Source of the DNA: Stenotrophomonas sp. 57
GTDB taxonomy: Bacteria; Pseudomonadota; Gammaproteobacteria; Xanthomonadales; Xanthomonadaceae
Direction of reading: 5' to 3'
Length of the DNA: 64,000 bases
Assembly (NCBI RefSeq): GCF_030291075.1
Contig: NZ_CP127407.1
Span: 4,090,001 to 4,154,000 of the forward strand
Below the pieces are notes generated by a model. That model saw nothing but the letters and a program-made list of their open reading frames with translations. It searched no databases and was not told where the DNA came from. Position 1 is the first letter of the stretch. Every line of letters begins with the position of its first letter. This document shows positions 26,310 to 34,237 of this stretch, one piece after another. A program made the translations under genes and the position numbers.

Positions 26310-26957
26310 TCAACGCGCGGGCTGCACCTTCAGCGCGCTTGACCCCCTGCGCAGCAAATACAGCGCAACCAGGAATGGCCAGAGCGAGTTGATGGACGAG
26401 AACACGCGCTGAGTCAGCCCTCTGTAGCCCTCCGGGTCCGCGCCCACCACGTTCAACCATAGATAGACGACGCTCGCGATGCTCACCAGAGCGGTCACGG
26501 CGTACGCCCTTCGGTTGGCAGACCACGCGCTCAACTCGATGTGCGACATCGCCGGCGCGATGATGTTGGCGATACCGATGGTGTAGAAGCCGTGCATCGG
26601 ATGCCCCATGGGCCAGAGTCCGTTGGTCAGCATCGAGACGCCAAAGATCATCCAGCAGATGGCACCCAATGCAATACGACGCCCGGACTCGCGCCACACC
26701 CCAACGGAGAACACCACGAACCCCACACCGGAGCCGATGGCGGCGATCCTGGCGCAGATGCTTGCGAGCGTGGGCGCCTGCAGCAGTTCACTGGCGTGCT
26801 GTGCGAGCGGGTTGTAGCCCGGCGCGAACACGGCGGCAACGCTGGTCCAGAACAGGAACCACGGAAGCGGGATCAGACCCGCGCAGAGAAGCAGTCGGCT
26901 GCGGCGTTGCACGTGCAGTGATCCTTGTATTGGCCTGAGCCAGTGGGTGGAATCCAT
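26310..26957 (-). CDS. DUF998-type integral membrane protein
   Basis: 215 residues with about six hydrophobic helices. The pattern FAPGYNPLAQHASEL near residue 45 and GLWPMGHPMHGFYTIGIAN around 115 is typical of DUF998 proteins. The family is of unknown function and sits in the inner membrane. The first ~15 residues are polar and a later start is possible. It lies in the accessory region between orphan genes. Confidence 0.7.
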   Translation of the reverse strand: MDSTHWLRPIQGSLHVQRRSRLLLCAGLIPLPWFLFWTSVAAVFAPGYNPLAQHASELLQAPTLASICARIAAIGSGVGFVVFSVGVWRESGRRIALGAICWMIFGVSMLTNGLWPMGHPMHGFYTIGIANIIAPAMSHIELSAWSANRRAYAVTALVSIASVVYLWLNVVGADPEGYRGLTQRVFSSINSLWPFLVALYLLRRGSSALKVQPAR

Positions 26958-27128
26958 TCGAACGCTGCAGAACCTTGCTGCTGCGGGCAGGATGGTCTTG
27001 AATGACTACAGCGGTAGTCAGATTGCGCGCGGCACCCGGTAGGTTCAATAGGCAGGAAGTCGTTTAAACCCTCTAGCCGGTGTCACAGCGGTTCCATCGC
27101 ATGACCTCACGTCAAGACGCCAGCAATT

Positions 27129-27848
27129 CTAGGGCGAGCACGCCACCTCCCACTTTCCGTACGAACCCAGCCCGAGAGATGCCGCAAGCCTGTTCGACGC
27201 CACGTTGTCGAACTGACAGCGGTACTGGGCTTCATATCCGCACTTGCTGGCATACTCGATCATCGCGCGCACCAAAGACGCCGCGAGACCCTTGCCGCGT
27301 GCTCGGGGCATGGTCAGCACGCCCATATCGGCAATGGACGCGCCGCCCCATGGGTAAAGGCTGGAGACAGCCAATAGTTCCGACTCCGCGAATGCGCCAA
27401 ATGCCGCCCAGTGCCCGGCTTCCACGGACGCATCGTCCTGGTCGCTCTGAGATATCTGTGCCATGAATCCATCGAACAGCACAGCATCTTCAGGCCTCAA
27501 CTGGCGTACCTCAGCCGAGGCGTTGCCCTGCGTTTCAGAAAGTCCGGTGCCTGGCACGTGGTATATGACATCTGGCGCATGCATCTCGACGCCTGCTGCG
27601 TGGAGCGCCTCGCGTAGCCATTGCAGTGTGATCGCAGGACTGTCCGAGGTGATTCCCATAGTGGAGGCAATGCAGGGAGACACTGCGGCACGCATGGTGC
27701 CATTGGGGGTCACCAAGACCATTGCCCGACGCTCGGTGGTGAGGTGGGGGTTTATCACCAGACTGAAGCCGCTTGCCGTCGGCACGGGGATGCCGTAGCG
27801 GAAGAGCCCATCCCAGTAGGTGACAACGGCCGAACTGAAAGGTTGCAT
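27129..27848 (-). CDS. GNAT-family N-acetyltransferase
   Basis: 239 residues from the ATG at 27848 (GGAG five bases upstream). The N-terminal ~120 residues are a variable domain. The C-terminal half is a GNAT fold with the acetyl-CoA loop MPRARGKGLAASLVRAMIEYA and a following QFDNVASNRLAASLGLGSYGKW motif. The substrate is unknown; an N-terminal extra domain plus GNAT resembles FR47-type proteins. Confidence 0.75.
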   Translation of the reverse strand: MQPFSSAVVTYWDGLFRYGIPVPTASGFSLVINPHLTTERRAMVLVTPNGTMRAAVSPCIASTMGITSDSPAITLQWLREALHAAGVEMHAPDVIYHVPGTGLSETQGNASAEVRQLRPEDAVLFDGFMAQISQSDQDDASVEAGHWAAFGAFAESELLAVSSLYPWGGASIADMGVLTMPRARGKGLAASLVRAMIEYASKCGYEAQYRCQFDNVASNRLAASLGLGSYGKWEVACSP

Positions 27849-28438
27849 TGCTACTCCCAAGCCTGCCTTGCATCACCGATTCTAAGCGGCTTGATCTGCA
27901 GCGCTCCACCTCGGCCCAGAACTGGGCGCCGCACTGGCTCGCTTCCGAGCAAGCTTGCGGCGTCTTCTTGTTCCATCACATGGGGGATCACACATTGCCG
28001 TCGAACCAATGCTGTCGCATTTGCCGCGCTTGGCGTCTCTGGCGGAAGAATTTGACGACTCCGTTCCAGAAGTGCCTGTACGCCTAGCCCGCCAAGGCTC
28101 TCGCCCCTTTTCGCGCTATGCGACAATGCCGAAAACGTCTCGGGTTTTGGCGGCATTGACCCCTACCCCTTGGCATTCCGTACAACGGCAGGTAATCGTT
28201 ACTGCGCCACCGTGCATCGGTGGTCGGGACTCGAAAACCCGGATTGCTAGACGTAAGTTTGCGCTTGCCAGCCGGCACCACCGCGCGTGGTGCCGGCTGG
28301 CAATCCGTCTGCCGGCTATGGCGGGCGGGGCGTGGGGGCCTCGTGCCCGCCGGCTTTGTCTAGCAACCGGTTTTCGAGCCACGCCCTGTCCGCCACCTTT
28401 ATCGGTGGCGGCTTCCGCCTGCTTGCACGGAGCCTGCC
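27849..28438. other. Gene-poor stretch ending in a structured non-coding element
   Basis: About 590 bases. The first ~310 bases have an open frame on the minus strand, but its composition is not protein-like. The right part is the strongly structured element described at 28229-28380. Confidence 0.5.
28229..28380. repeat. Large nested inverted-repeat element
   Basis: Outer arms CTCGAAAACCCGGATTGCT (28230-28248) and AGCAACCGGTTTTCGAG (28362-28378) pair with small bulges and extend through CTAGAC/GTCTAG. Inside is a perfect 17-bp stem, 28265-28281 with 28287-28303, loop CGCGC, and a further GGCGGGC/GCCCGCC pair. It could be a structured RNA, a recombination site or a mobile cassette end. It lies just upstream of the 118-residue gene. 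Confidence 0.7.
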
Positions 28439-28795
28439 ATGACCACGCCGCACTCCCCGCCCCCGCGCCCCATCCAGGAAGCGCCGTCACCCGCGCCCGC
28501 GCTGGACCCCAACAGCCTCATTGCCACCCTACACGCCATCAGTGCCGGGGCTGCGGCCGACGGCCAGCCCTGGCCCGAACGCCACCTGCTGCGCAGCCGA
28601 CGGATGGCGATGTCCGACGCCGACTGCGCGGCAACCGGCCAGCGCATCGTGCAGGAGATCCTGCTGGCGGCCGAGCGCACGCGACAGAACGGTGAGCCCG
28701 AGCAGTACGTGGGCGACCGCGTGATGGAAGGGCTGGTGATGGCCGATATGGCGCTCACAGCATTCATCCACGAGCGCATGCGACCCAGGGCCTGA
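28439..28795 (+). CDS. Small helical protein with Pro-rich N-terminus
   Basis: 118 residues. The first ~25 are proline/serine-rich (PHSPPPRPIQEAPSPAPAL). The rest is alanine-rich and helical with alternating acidic and basic groups, ending VADMALTAFIHERMRP-like (in fact VMADMALTAFIHERMR). No signal peptide. I do not recognise the family. Its position directly behind the nested inverted repeat suggests that element serves as its leader. A small secreted-protein gene follows 14 bases after the stop. Confidence 0.55.
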   Translation: MTTPHSPPPRPIQEAPSPAPALDPNSLIATLHAISAGAAADGQPWPERHLLRSRRMAMSDADCAATGQRIVQEILLAAERTRQNGEPEQYVGDRVMEGLVMADMALTAFIHERMRPRA

Positions 28796-28809
28796 AGTTG
28801 GGGTGAGCG

Positions 28810-29286
28810 ATGAAAAAGCACAGCTTTGTCGCTGCGGCGGCCTGCATCGTGGTGATCGCCGTGGTATGGGCCGCGTGGCCCGAGCCAGCGAGTGATCGGG
28901 AGTGGGCCTACCAGAATCTGAAGCCCTTCGATTACCGGTTGCTGCACGGCGACGCGCTGGGCTTCGTCACAGCGAAGGCCGTCGAAGGCTTTGAATTCCA
29001 CACGCGCTATGCTGGCGCGACGTCTTTCGAGATCCGGTGTAATGGCGTTGTGGTGATGGAGGTAGAGAGTGCGCCCTCGCGTGTGCTGATCCGGATGCCT
29101 GCCGATGCCGCGTGGAGGGCGCCGGATATCGAACGCCTACGTATGAGCTTCGAGCGTTGGCTGTTTGTGCAGCAGATTGAGGGGCGGCTGCTGGTGGAGC
29201 GTGCGGGGCCATCCTGGGTTGAGACGCGGCTGAGGCGCTTCGATGGGTCGATGCCGGATAAGCAGAGGTGTCTCTTTGGGAGTTGA
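28810..29286 (+). CDS. Membrane-anchored or secreted hypothetical protein
   Basis: 158 residues. MKKHSFVAAAACIVVIAVVWAAW is a signal peptide or anchor without a lipobox. The remainder is a soluble domain of ~130 residues with GATSFEIRCNGVVVMEVE in the middle and paired cysteines. The ATG lies 14 bases after the upstream gene, probably as one operon. Function unknown. Confidence 0.6.
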   Translation: MKKHSFVAAAACIVVIAVVWAAWPEPASDREWAYQNLKPFDYRLLHGDALGFVTAKAVEGFEFHTRYAGATSFEIRCNGVVVMEVESAPSRVLIRMPADAAWRAPDIERLRMSFERWLFVQQIEGRLLVERAGPSWVETRLRRFDGSMPDKQRCLFGS

Positions 29287-29395
29287 GTTCCAGATTGTGG
29301 TGGCGCTCAAAACCAGAGGTAAATCGGCATGTGCGCAAGTGGACGGCAACGGGACTATGGAATGTCGTGATGCAATTGGCTATGCCACTGAAAAT

Positions 29396-29420
29396 ATAGA
29401 GCCGGGAGCGCCGGCTCTAT
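29396..29420 (-). terminator. Terminator after the ATPase gene
   Basis: ATAGAGCCGG (29396-29405) and CCGGCTCTAT (29411-29420) form a perfect 10-bp stem with a 5-base loop. On the minus strand it is followed by ATTTTC, six bases beyond the ATPase stop. Confidence 0.7.
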
Positions 29421-29425
29421 GCCAT

Positions 29426-31588
29426 CTAGATCAGAGCTTTGACGCTTTGATATAGACGCCGAAGCCGCTCATCTGACATATCGACAATCGGTTCGTACAT
29501 GAAGGAATTGAGATGAATGCTCTCAGGCGTAATGAGGATGACCTGCCTCAGCAACTTGTGAAGATCGTCGTCTTCTGGGTACGTGTCACGAACAGCATCA
29601 CTCAAACGCGCAGTCTGATTGCCTTTTTTTGCGATCTCTTCAACCAACTCTGCGTCATTGATCTTGCGAATCATGATCTGCTCTGCGGCCAATCGGATCG
29701 CAATCGAGAGGACAATTTTGTTCTCAAAGTTCACGCCTTCCGGCATGGTTAGACAGTGATCAGCGACCTCGAACACGAAATCAACAAAGTTCTTATCCGG
29801 TTCCGAATGCGCACCCTGTTTATTCAAGACGAGATTGAACTGCTGATCCAACTGCCCAACCGTCAGCGCACTAGTGTCCGGCTTGAAGTGGAGCATCTTG
29901 GTTAGGACCTTGTACGCGTCAGACCCAGTTCCTTGCGTGTACTCGGCGACATTTCGGATAAACGGTATAGTCGCAACCTTGATGACCTCGTTCCTGTAGA
30001 AATGGTCCTTCCAGTGCTCGAACACGTTGGTTCTGACGCCGTATGGTGCCTCCAGCGAGATCCCCTCTTTACTCTTCACCGCCATGAAACAGTTGTCTCG
30101 CCCTACGTATCGTGAACACGCGGTCCGAAAGAAGTCGAAGTTGTGAGTCAGGACGATCTGTTGGAAGTGACTGTGCTCTGCCGCATCTCGCAAATACTCG
30201 ATGATCGCGTACTTGTTCTTGTAGTCAAACGAGTCAGCAATGTCATCAATAATGAACAGAGCATCCTCTCCCGACTTCATCCTGACATTCATGTCGAACA
30301 TCACATTTAGTATGTAGAACGCCTTCGCTTCACCGGTACTAAGCGCAGACATTAGCTGCTCTTCCTCGACAACCGCCTCTTCGTCTCCATCGACGAAAGT
30401 GAAACCAAGTGTTGGCGCTTCCGCCCCCAAAATGGCTGAAACGAGGTTCTTGACCTCCAATCGGAACGGGACGGTAAAGCGATCATTGAACGTTGCGATG
30501 ACATCTTGCCATTGCGTCCTTTCTTTCGATGCCGCCTCTTCGATCTGCTCCTTTCTTTCGTTAGTTTTATCAACGAGGTTCAGTAGCGCCTCCACCTGAT
30601 CGAAGCACTTCTTAAGATAGGACTTGATAACCTCTTCACGGAACTCTTCAATGTTCGCGAGATGAGGAAGAACATCTTCGTTTGCCGACAGATATTCCTG
30701 TAGGCCTCTCAGTTCCTGGTTCTTGTTAAAGCTCTTCTCAATCTCGGCGTACTTCTTCTTCAGGTCCGGGTCGCCAGAAATGGCGTCGCGTTCGGCTTGA
30801 ATAATTCCTTCAAGCTGCTTCACATCGTTAATTTCCACGACCTCAGCGCCATTTAGACGGATCGCGTGCTTTGCGTTGAAGAAGCCATTGTCAGCAAGGT
30901 TCCTGGCAATGGTCGAGGCATTGTAGTAGTTAAAAACACCGCGCTTGAAGTATTTGGACTTATCGATCAGAGTGTTGTAGCTCTTTACGTAAGCCTCGAT
31001 GGCTTGCTTGAAATCTTTCGTCGCAAGCAGAGACAGCGTTCTTTGGTCGAATATTTTGCTGTAGTCAACTCCAGCGAAAGGTGCACCTTCCTGCTTGGCG
31101 ACTTCGTCCTTGACACGCGCCAACGCCTTTAGGAATTGACTGTTCGATCTCGTGAAGGCATTTGAGACATCCCGCTCGATCATCTTCGACCCGGACAAAT
31201 TCCTCAGCGTCTTGACAAGCGATTCTGTCGATTGCTGAACGTCCTTCAGAAGCTTCTCGTACTCAAGCCTGAGGTCACTGTTGACTAGCAGAAGCGAAGT
31301 GCGCTCGCTTGGCACCACTTCCTCATAGCTTTTCAGGACTACTAGCTCCGACGCAGCAATGTCAGCGCCGCCCTCGTCCTTTATCTCTCTCTTCGTCACG
31401 CGGTCAGGGAAGATGCGGTCAACCGTCTTCTTATTCGTAGCGACGTCTTTGAACGTCTCCGCCAAGGATGATTTCATAGCGCCGTTAGGCGCATAGATCG
31501 CAACAGCGCGCGTTTCCGAAAAATTGAACGTCGCCTGCAGCTTCCTAATGCCGTAGCAGTTCTCCAGATCAACTGATAGCTGTTCCAT
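29426..31588 (-). CDS. ABC/SMC-class AAA ATPase (AAA_13-like), candidate defence protein
   Basis: 720 residues from the ATG at 31588, which has GGGAG a few bases upstream. The P-loop IYAPNGAMKSSLAE (residues ~31-44) is unusual: the canonical GxxGxGK[ST] is A-P-N-G-A-M-K-S. A long helical middle (residues ~110-390) is followed by an ABC signature LSTGEAKAFYILNVMF (~410-425), Walker B ALFIIDDIADSFD (~440) and an H-loop IVLTHNFDFF (~480). The C-terminal ~200 residues are a separate, unrecognised domain that might be an effector. The architecture resembles RloC/PrrC-type and other single-gene phage-defence ATPases. GC is distinctly lower than in the neighbours. It is followed by its own terminator. 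Confidence 0.7.
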   Translation of the reverse strand: MEQLSVDLENCYGIRKLQATFNFSETRAVAIYAPNGAMKSSLAETFKDVATNKKTVDRIFPDRVTKREIKDEGGADIAASELVVLKSYEEVVPSERTSLLLVNSDLRLEYEKLLKDVQQSTESLVKTLRNLSGSKMIERDVSNAFTRSNSQFLKALARVKDEVAKQEGAPFAGVDYSKIFDQRTLSLLATKDFKQAIEAYVKSYNTLIDKSKYFKRGVFNYYNASTIARNLADNGFFNAKHAIRLNGAEVVEINDVKQLEGIIQAERDAISGDPDLKKKYAEIEKSFNKNQELRGLQEYLSANEDVLPHLANIEEFREEVIKSYLKKCFDQVEALLNLVDKTNERKEQIEEAASKERTQWQDVIATFNDRFTVPFRLEVKNLVSAILGAEAPTLGFTFVDGDEEAVVEEEQLMSALSTGEAKAFYILNVMFDMNVRMKSGEDALFIIDDIADSFDYKNKYAIIEYLRDAAEHSHFQQIVLTHNFDFFRTACSRYVGRDNCFMAVKSKEGISLEAPYGVRTNVFEHWKDHFYRNEVIKVATIPFIRNVAEYTQGTGSDAYKVLTKMLHFKPDTSALTVGQLDQQFNLVLNKQGAHSEPDKNFVDFVFEVADHCLTMPEGVNFENKIVLSIAIRLAAEQIMIRKINDAELVEEIAKKGNQTARLSDAVRDTYPEDDDLHKLLRQVILITPESIHLNSFMYEPIVDMSDERLRRLYQSVKALI

Positions 31589-31935
31589 CTGCTCCCCCCC
31601 TCGTGGTGTCCAGTTCGCATCTTCGCCTGACTCGCCCGCTGCATGTTGCCCGTCTCGATTTTCCAAACCGCAGTCTCACCAACCGCGACCAGCATCGGTT
31701 GTTGGGCCTCGCGCGACAACACAAGATCTATGGCATTGATTTATTTGCTTTTTTATCAACCCCACCCATCCACTGACCGGCAGCCTTGGTTGCGGCAAGA
31801 TGCTGCTGGCCTCACGTCTGTGTGCTGCCGAATACCCATTTGGCCGGAATTCCCTAGCCGTTTCAGCGGCGATTCCCGATGGCGCCCTAGGGGCCCCTGC
31901 CCCACCATCAAGCGTCCCTCCGCAGGAATCCCTTC
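31589..31935. other. Region between the ATPase gene and comM, with a comM fragment
   Basis: About 350 bases. The left part is AT-rich (near 31740) and probably promotes the ATPase gene. The segment at 31777-31824 is a diverged copy of the comM P-loop region. The right part leads into comM. Confidence 0.6.
31777..31824 (+). pseudogene. Diverged duplicate of comM P-loop segment
   Basis: The bases code LTGSLGCGKMLLASRL, matching LIGSPGCGKTLLASRL of the intact comM downstream (32575-32622), with about 83% base identity over 48 positions. It is in the same orientation, lacks flanking comM sequence and has no start. Confidence 0.65.
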
Positions 31936-33435
31936 ATGAGCCTGGCGCTGGTCCACAGCCGTGCCCGCGCCGGGGTCGATGCCCCACTAGTGCGGGTGGA
32001 AGTGCATCTCTCCGGTGGCCTGCCCGCCACCCAGATCGTGGGCCTGGCCGAAACCAGCGTGCGTGAATCGCGCGAACGTGTACGTGCCGCCCTGCTCTGC
32101 GCACGCTTCGACTTCCCGCAGCGGCGCATCACCTTGAATCTCGCCCCCGCCGATCTACCCAAGGAAGGCGGGCGCTACGACCTGGCCATCGCGCTGGGCA
32201 TCCTCGCGGCCAGCGGACAGGTCGATCCGCAGTCGCTGCTGCAATACGAATTCCTGGGCGAGCTGGGCCTGACCGGCGAACTACGCCCGGTGGCCGGTGC
32301 GCTGCCCGCCGCGATTGCCGCCGCTGACGCCGGGCGCATTCTGGTGGTGCCGCCCGGCAATGCCGCCGAGGCGGCGCTAGCCGAGCACGCCGATGTGCGG
32401 GTGGCGCGCACGTTGCTGGAATGCTGCGCCGGGCTGGGCAACCCGCGCCTGCTGCCGCCCGTGGAACGCGTGGACACCCCACCGCTGCCGCTGCCCGATC
32501 TGGCCGACGTGCGCGGGCAGGGGCATGCGCGGCGTGCGTTGGAGGTGGCGGCGGCCGGTGGCCATCATCTGCTGCTGATCGGTAGCCCGGGCTGCGGCAA
32601 GACGCTGCTGGCCTCACGCCTGCCCGGGCTGCTGCCGGATGCCGAAGAGGCCGAAGCGCTGCAGCTGGCTGCGATTGCGTCGGTGAGTGGCGAGGGGTTG
32701 GACCCGAAGCGTTGGCGGCAACGGCCGTTCCGCTCTCCCCACCATAGTGCGAGCGCGGCGGCGCTGGTGGGCGGCGGCAACCCGCCCAGCCCCGGCGAGA
32801 TATCGCTGGCCCATAACGGCGTGCTGTTCCTGGATGAACTGCCCGAGTGGAACCGCAGCGCGCTGGAAACGCTGCGCGAGCCGCTGGAGTCGGGCCATAT
32901 CCGGATTTCACGCGCGGCGCGCAGTGTGCAGTACCCCGCGCGCTTCCAGCTGGTGGCGGCGATGAACCCCTGCCCCTGCGGCTGGGCCGGTGACCGCAGC
33001 AATCGCTGCCTGTGCAGTGATGAGCGCATCAACCGCTATCGTGCACGGGTGTCAGGGCCGCTGCTGGACCGTATCGACCTGCATATCAGCGTGGCGCGCA
33101 TGGATGCGGTGGAGCTGCGCGAGAGCACACCGCTGGGTGAGCCCAGTGCAACGGTGCGTGTACGGGTGGAAGCCGCCCATGCCCGGCAACAGGCGCGCGG
33201 CGGGCTCAATGCGCATCTACCGCCCGCCGCGCTTCGCGCGTGCACGCGATTGAGCGAGGCCGATCAGGACTTGCTGGAGCAGGCGATTGAACGCCTGCAA
33301 CTGTCCGCGCGGGCGATGCACCGGATTCTGCGGGTGGCGCGCACGATTGCGGATCTGGCCGGTTGCGAGGTGATCCAGACCGCGCATCTGGCTGAGGCGA
33401 TCGGGTATCGGCAGTTGGATCGGGGGAAGCCTTAG
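31936..33435 (+). CDS. comM: ComM/YifB-type Mg-chelatase-like ATPase
   Basis: 499 residues. The N-terminal ~170 residues are the ChlI-N domain (MSLALVHSRARAGVDAPLV). The AAA+ domain has Walker A GSPGCGKTL (residues ~214-222), Walker B VLFLDELPEW and the MNPCPCGWAGD zinc motif, and the C-terminal domain ends RVARTIADLAG. ComM is a hexameric helicase that promotes branch migration during natural transformation. comM is a known island insertion target in other bacteria; here it is intact but borders the accessory region. AGGAA precedes the ATG by seven bases. Confidence 0.93.
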   Translation: MSLALVHSRARAGVDAPLVRVEVHLSGGLPATQIVGLAETSVRESRERVRAALLCARFDFPQRRITLNLAPADLPKEGGRYDLAIALGILAASGQVDPQSLLQYEFLGELGLTGELRPVAGALPAAIAAADAGRILVVPPGNAAEAALAEHADVRVARTLLECCAGLGNPRLLPPVERVDTPPLPLPDLADVRGQGHARRALEVAAAGGHHLLLIGSPGCGKTLLASRLPGLLPDAEEAEALQLAAIASVSGEGLDPKRWRQRPFRSPHHSASAAALVGGGNPPSPGEISLAHNGVLFLDELPEWNRSALETLREPLESGHIRISRAARSVQYPARFQLVAAMNPCPCGWAGDRSNRCLCSDERINRYRARVSGPLLDRIDLHISVARMDAVELRESTPLGEPSATVRVRVEAAHARQQARGGLNAHLPPAALRACTRLSEADQDLLEQAIERLQLSARAMHRILRVARTIADLAGCEVIQTAHLAEAIGYRQLDRGKP

Positions 33436-33459
33436 CAGCACTGGTTGGAGAGGGCGTTG

Positions 33460-33547
33460 GTAGAGTCGACTGTTAGTCGACTCGCGCGCGAAGCGCGATC
33501 GCCTGCGAGGTGGATGCGAAGTGCAGTCGACTAACAGTCGACTCTAC
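33460..33547. repeat. GTAG REP element, GTAGAGTCGACTG arm variant
   Basis: Third copy of this variant, beginning 24 bases after comM. Arms GTAGAGTCGACTGTTAG and the exact inverse ending CTAC. The remaining bases up to 33661 show no gene. Confidence 0.9.
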
Positions 33548-33661
33548 CAAGAGCAGGTCATGCCAGCGGATAGGCAATGCCAGCACAGGTCATGGCAGCG
33601 GATGGTGCGAGGGTGCCAGGGCGGTTCACGGCGGTCCGGCGACGCCAGCGCCATCCCGGCA

Positions 33662-34048
33662 TCACGCGGCCGTACCCAGCCGCCCACGTCTGGCCAGCAC
33701 CGCCACCCGACGGCTGACCAGCGCGTGGAGCTCCGCCAGCTCCGACGCGCGGTCAGCCGTCATGTTCCCGCCGAACACCACGCGCGACAGTGCCACCTCG
33801 TCACTGTCGTGCGGGTACTGCCAGCGGTCGCGATAGACCTTCTGGCAGACCAGCCAGGCCAGCCGCAGCCCGCCACCGGGCAGCGGCTGCACCACACGCT
33901 CGTACACCTGCCAGAACTGGTATTCGGCCCGCAGGTCGATCGCAGGCGCCACGGACAGCGCCTGCCGGGGCCGTCCTGGGCCCCGGATGCCGAACAGCGG
34001 TGATTGCGTGTGGTGCTGTGCCATGCCAACAGGATGACGCAGCAACAT
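33662..34048 (-). CDS. Hypothetical protein
   Basis: 128 residues from the ATG at 34048, preceded by AAGG at about seven bases; a later ATG at 34024 is possible. The sequence has LRAEYQFWQVYERVVQPLPGGG and LVCQKVYRDRWQYPHDSDEVALSR in the middle and a helical, Arg-rich end (ELAELHALVSRRVAVLARRG). No signal peptide or membrane segment. I recognise no family. The frame is open to 34174 but that extension covers the palindrome at 34118. Confidence 0.55.
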   Translation of the reverse strand: MLLRHPVGMAQHHTQSPLFGIRGPGRPRQALSVAPAIDLRAEYQFWQVYERVVQPLPGGGLRLAWLVCQKVYRDRWQYPHDSDEVALSRVVFGGNMTADRASELAELHALVSRRVAVLARRGRLGTAA

Positions 34049-34117
34049 TGTGGGAACCTTGCGCCGCCGCCAGAAAATCCCTGTTGATTGCGCAAGGCGG
34101 GTTTCCGGGTGGGTTTT

Positions 34118-34156
34118 GGGGTCAGAGCCCTTTGCTGCGCAAAGGGATCTGACCCC
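34118..34156. repeat. GGGGTCAGAGCC palindrome
   Basis: Arms 34118-34134 and 34140-34156 pair with one mismatch around a GCTGC-like loop. The same family occurs at 34186-34224 and, diverged, at 6279-6321. Confidence 0.85.
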
Positions 34157-34185
34157 GATCACGACCCCGATCACGGGATGGCAGC

Positions 34186-34224
34186 GGGGTCGGATCCCTC
34201 TGCGCAGCAGAGGGCTCTGACCCC
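34186..34224. repeat. GGGGTCGGATCC palindrome
   Basis: A second palindrome of the family, inverted arms around a GCGCAGC centre, 13 bases beyond the 3' end of the TonB receptor pseudogene. It may serve as the terminator for that gene. Confidence 0.85.
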
Positions 34225-34237
34225 GTCCCTGGTGGCA

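Noticed and set aside
27851..28156. 101-codon frame on the minus strand upstream of the acetyltransferase
   Set aside because: No ribosome site or recognisable domain, and the composition looks random; treated as non-coding.
28229..28380. Possible integron attC site
   Set aside because: The arms lack the conserved RYYYAAC and GTTRRRY ends expected of attC, and there is no integron integrase in the window.
31936..33435. comM as an insertion site of a resistance island within the gene
   Set aside because: comM is intact from start to stop; only its upstream side borders the accessory region.
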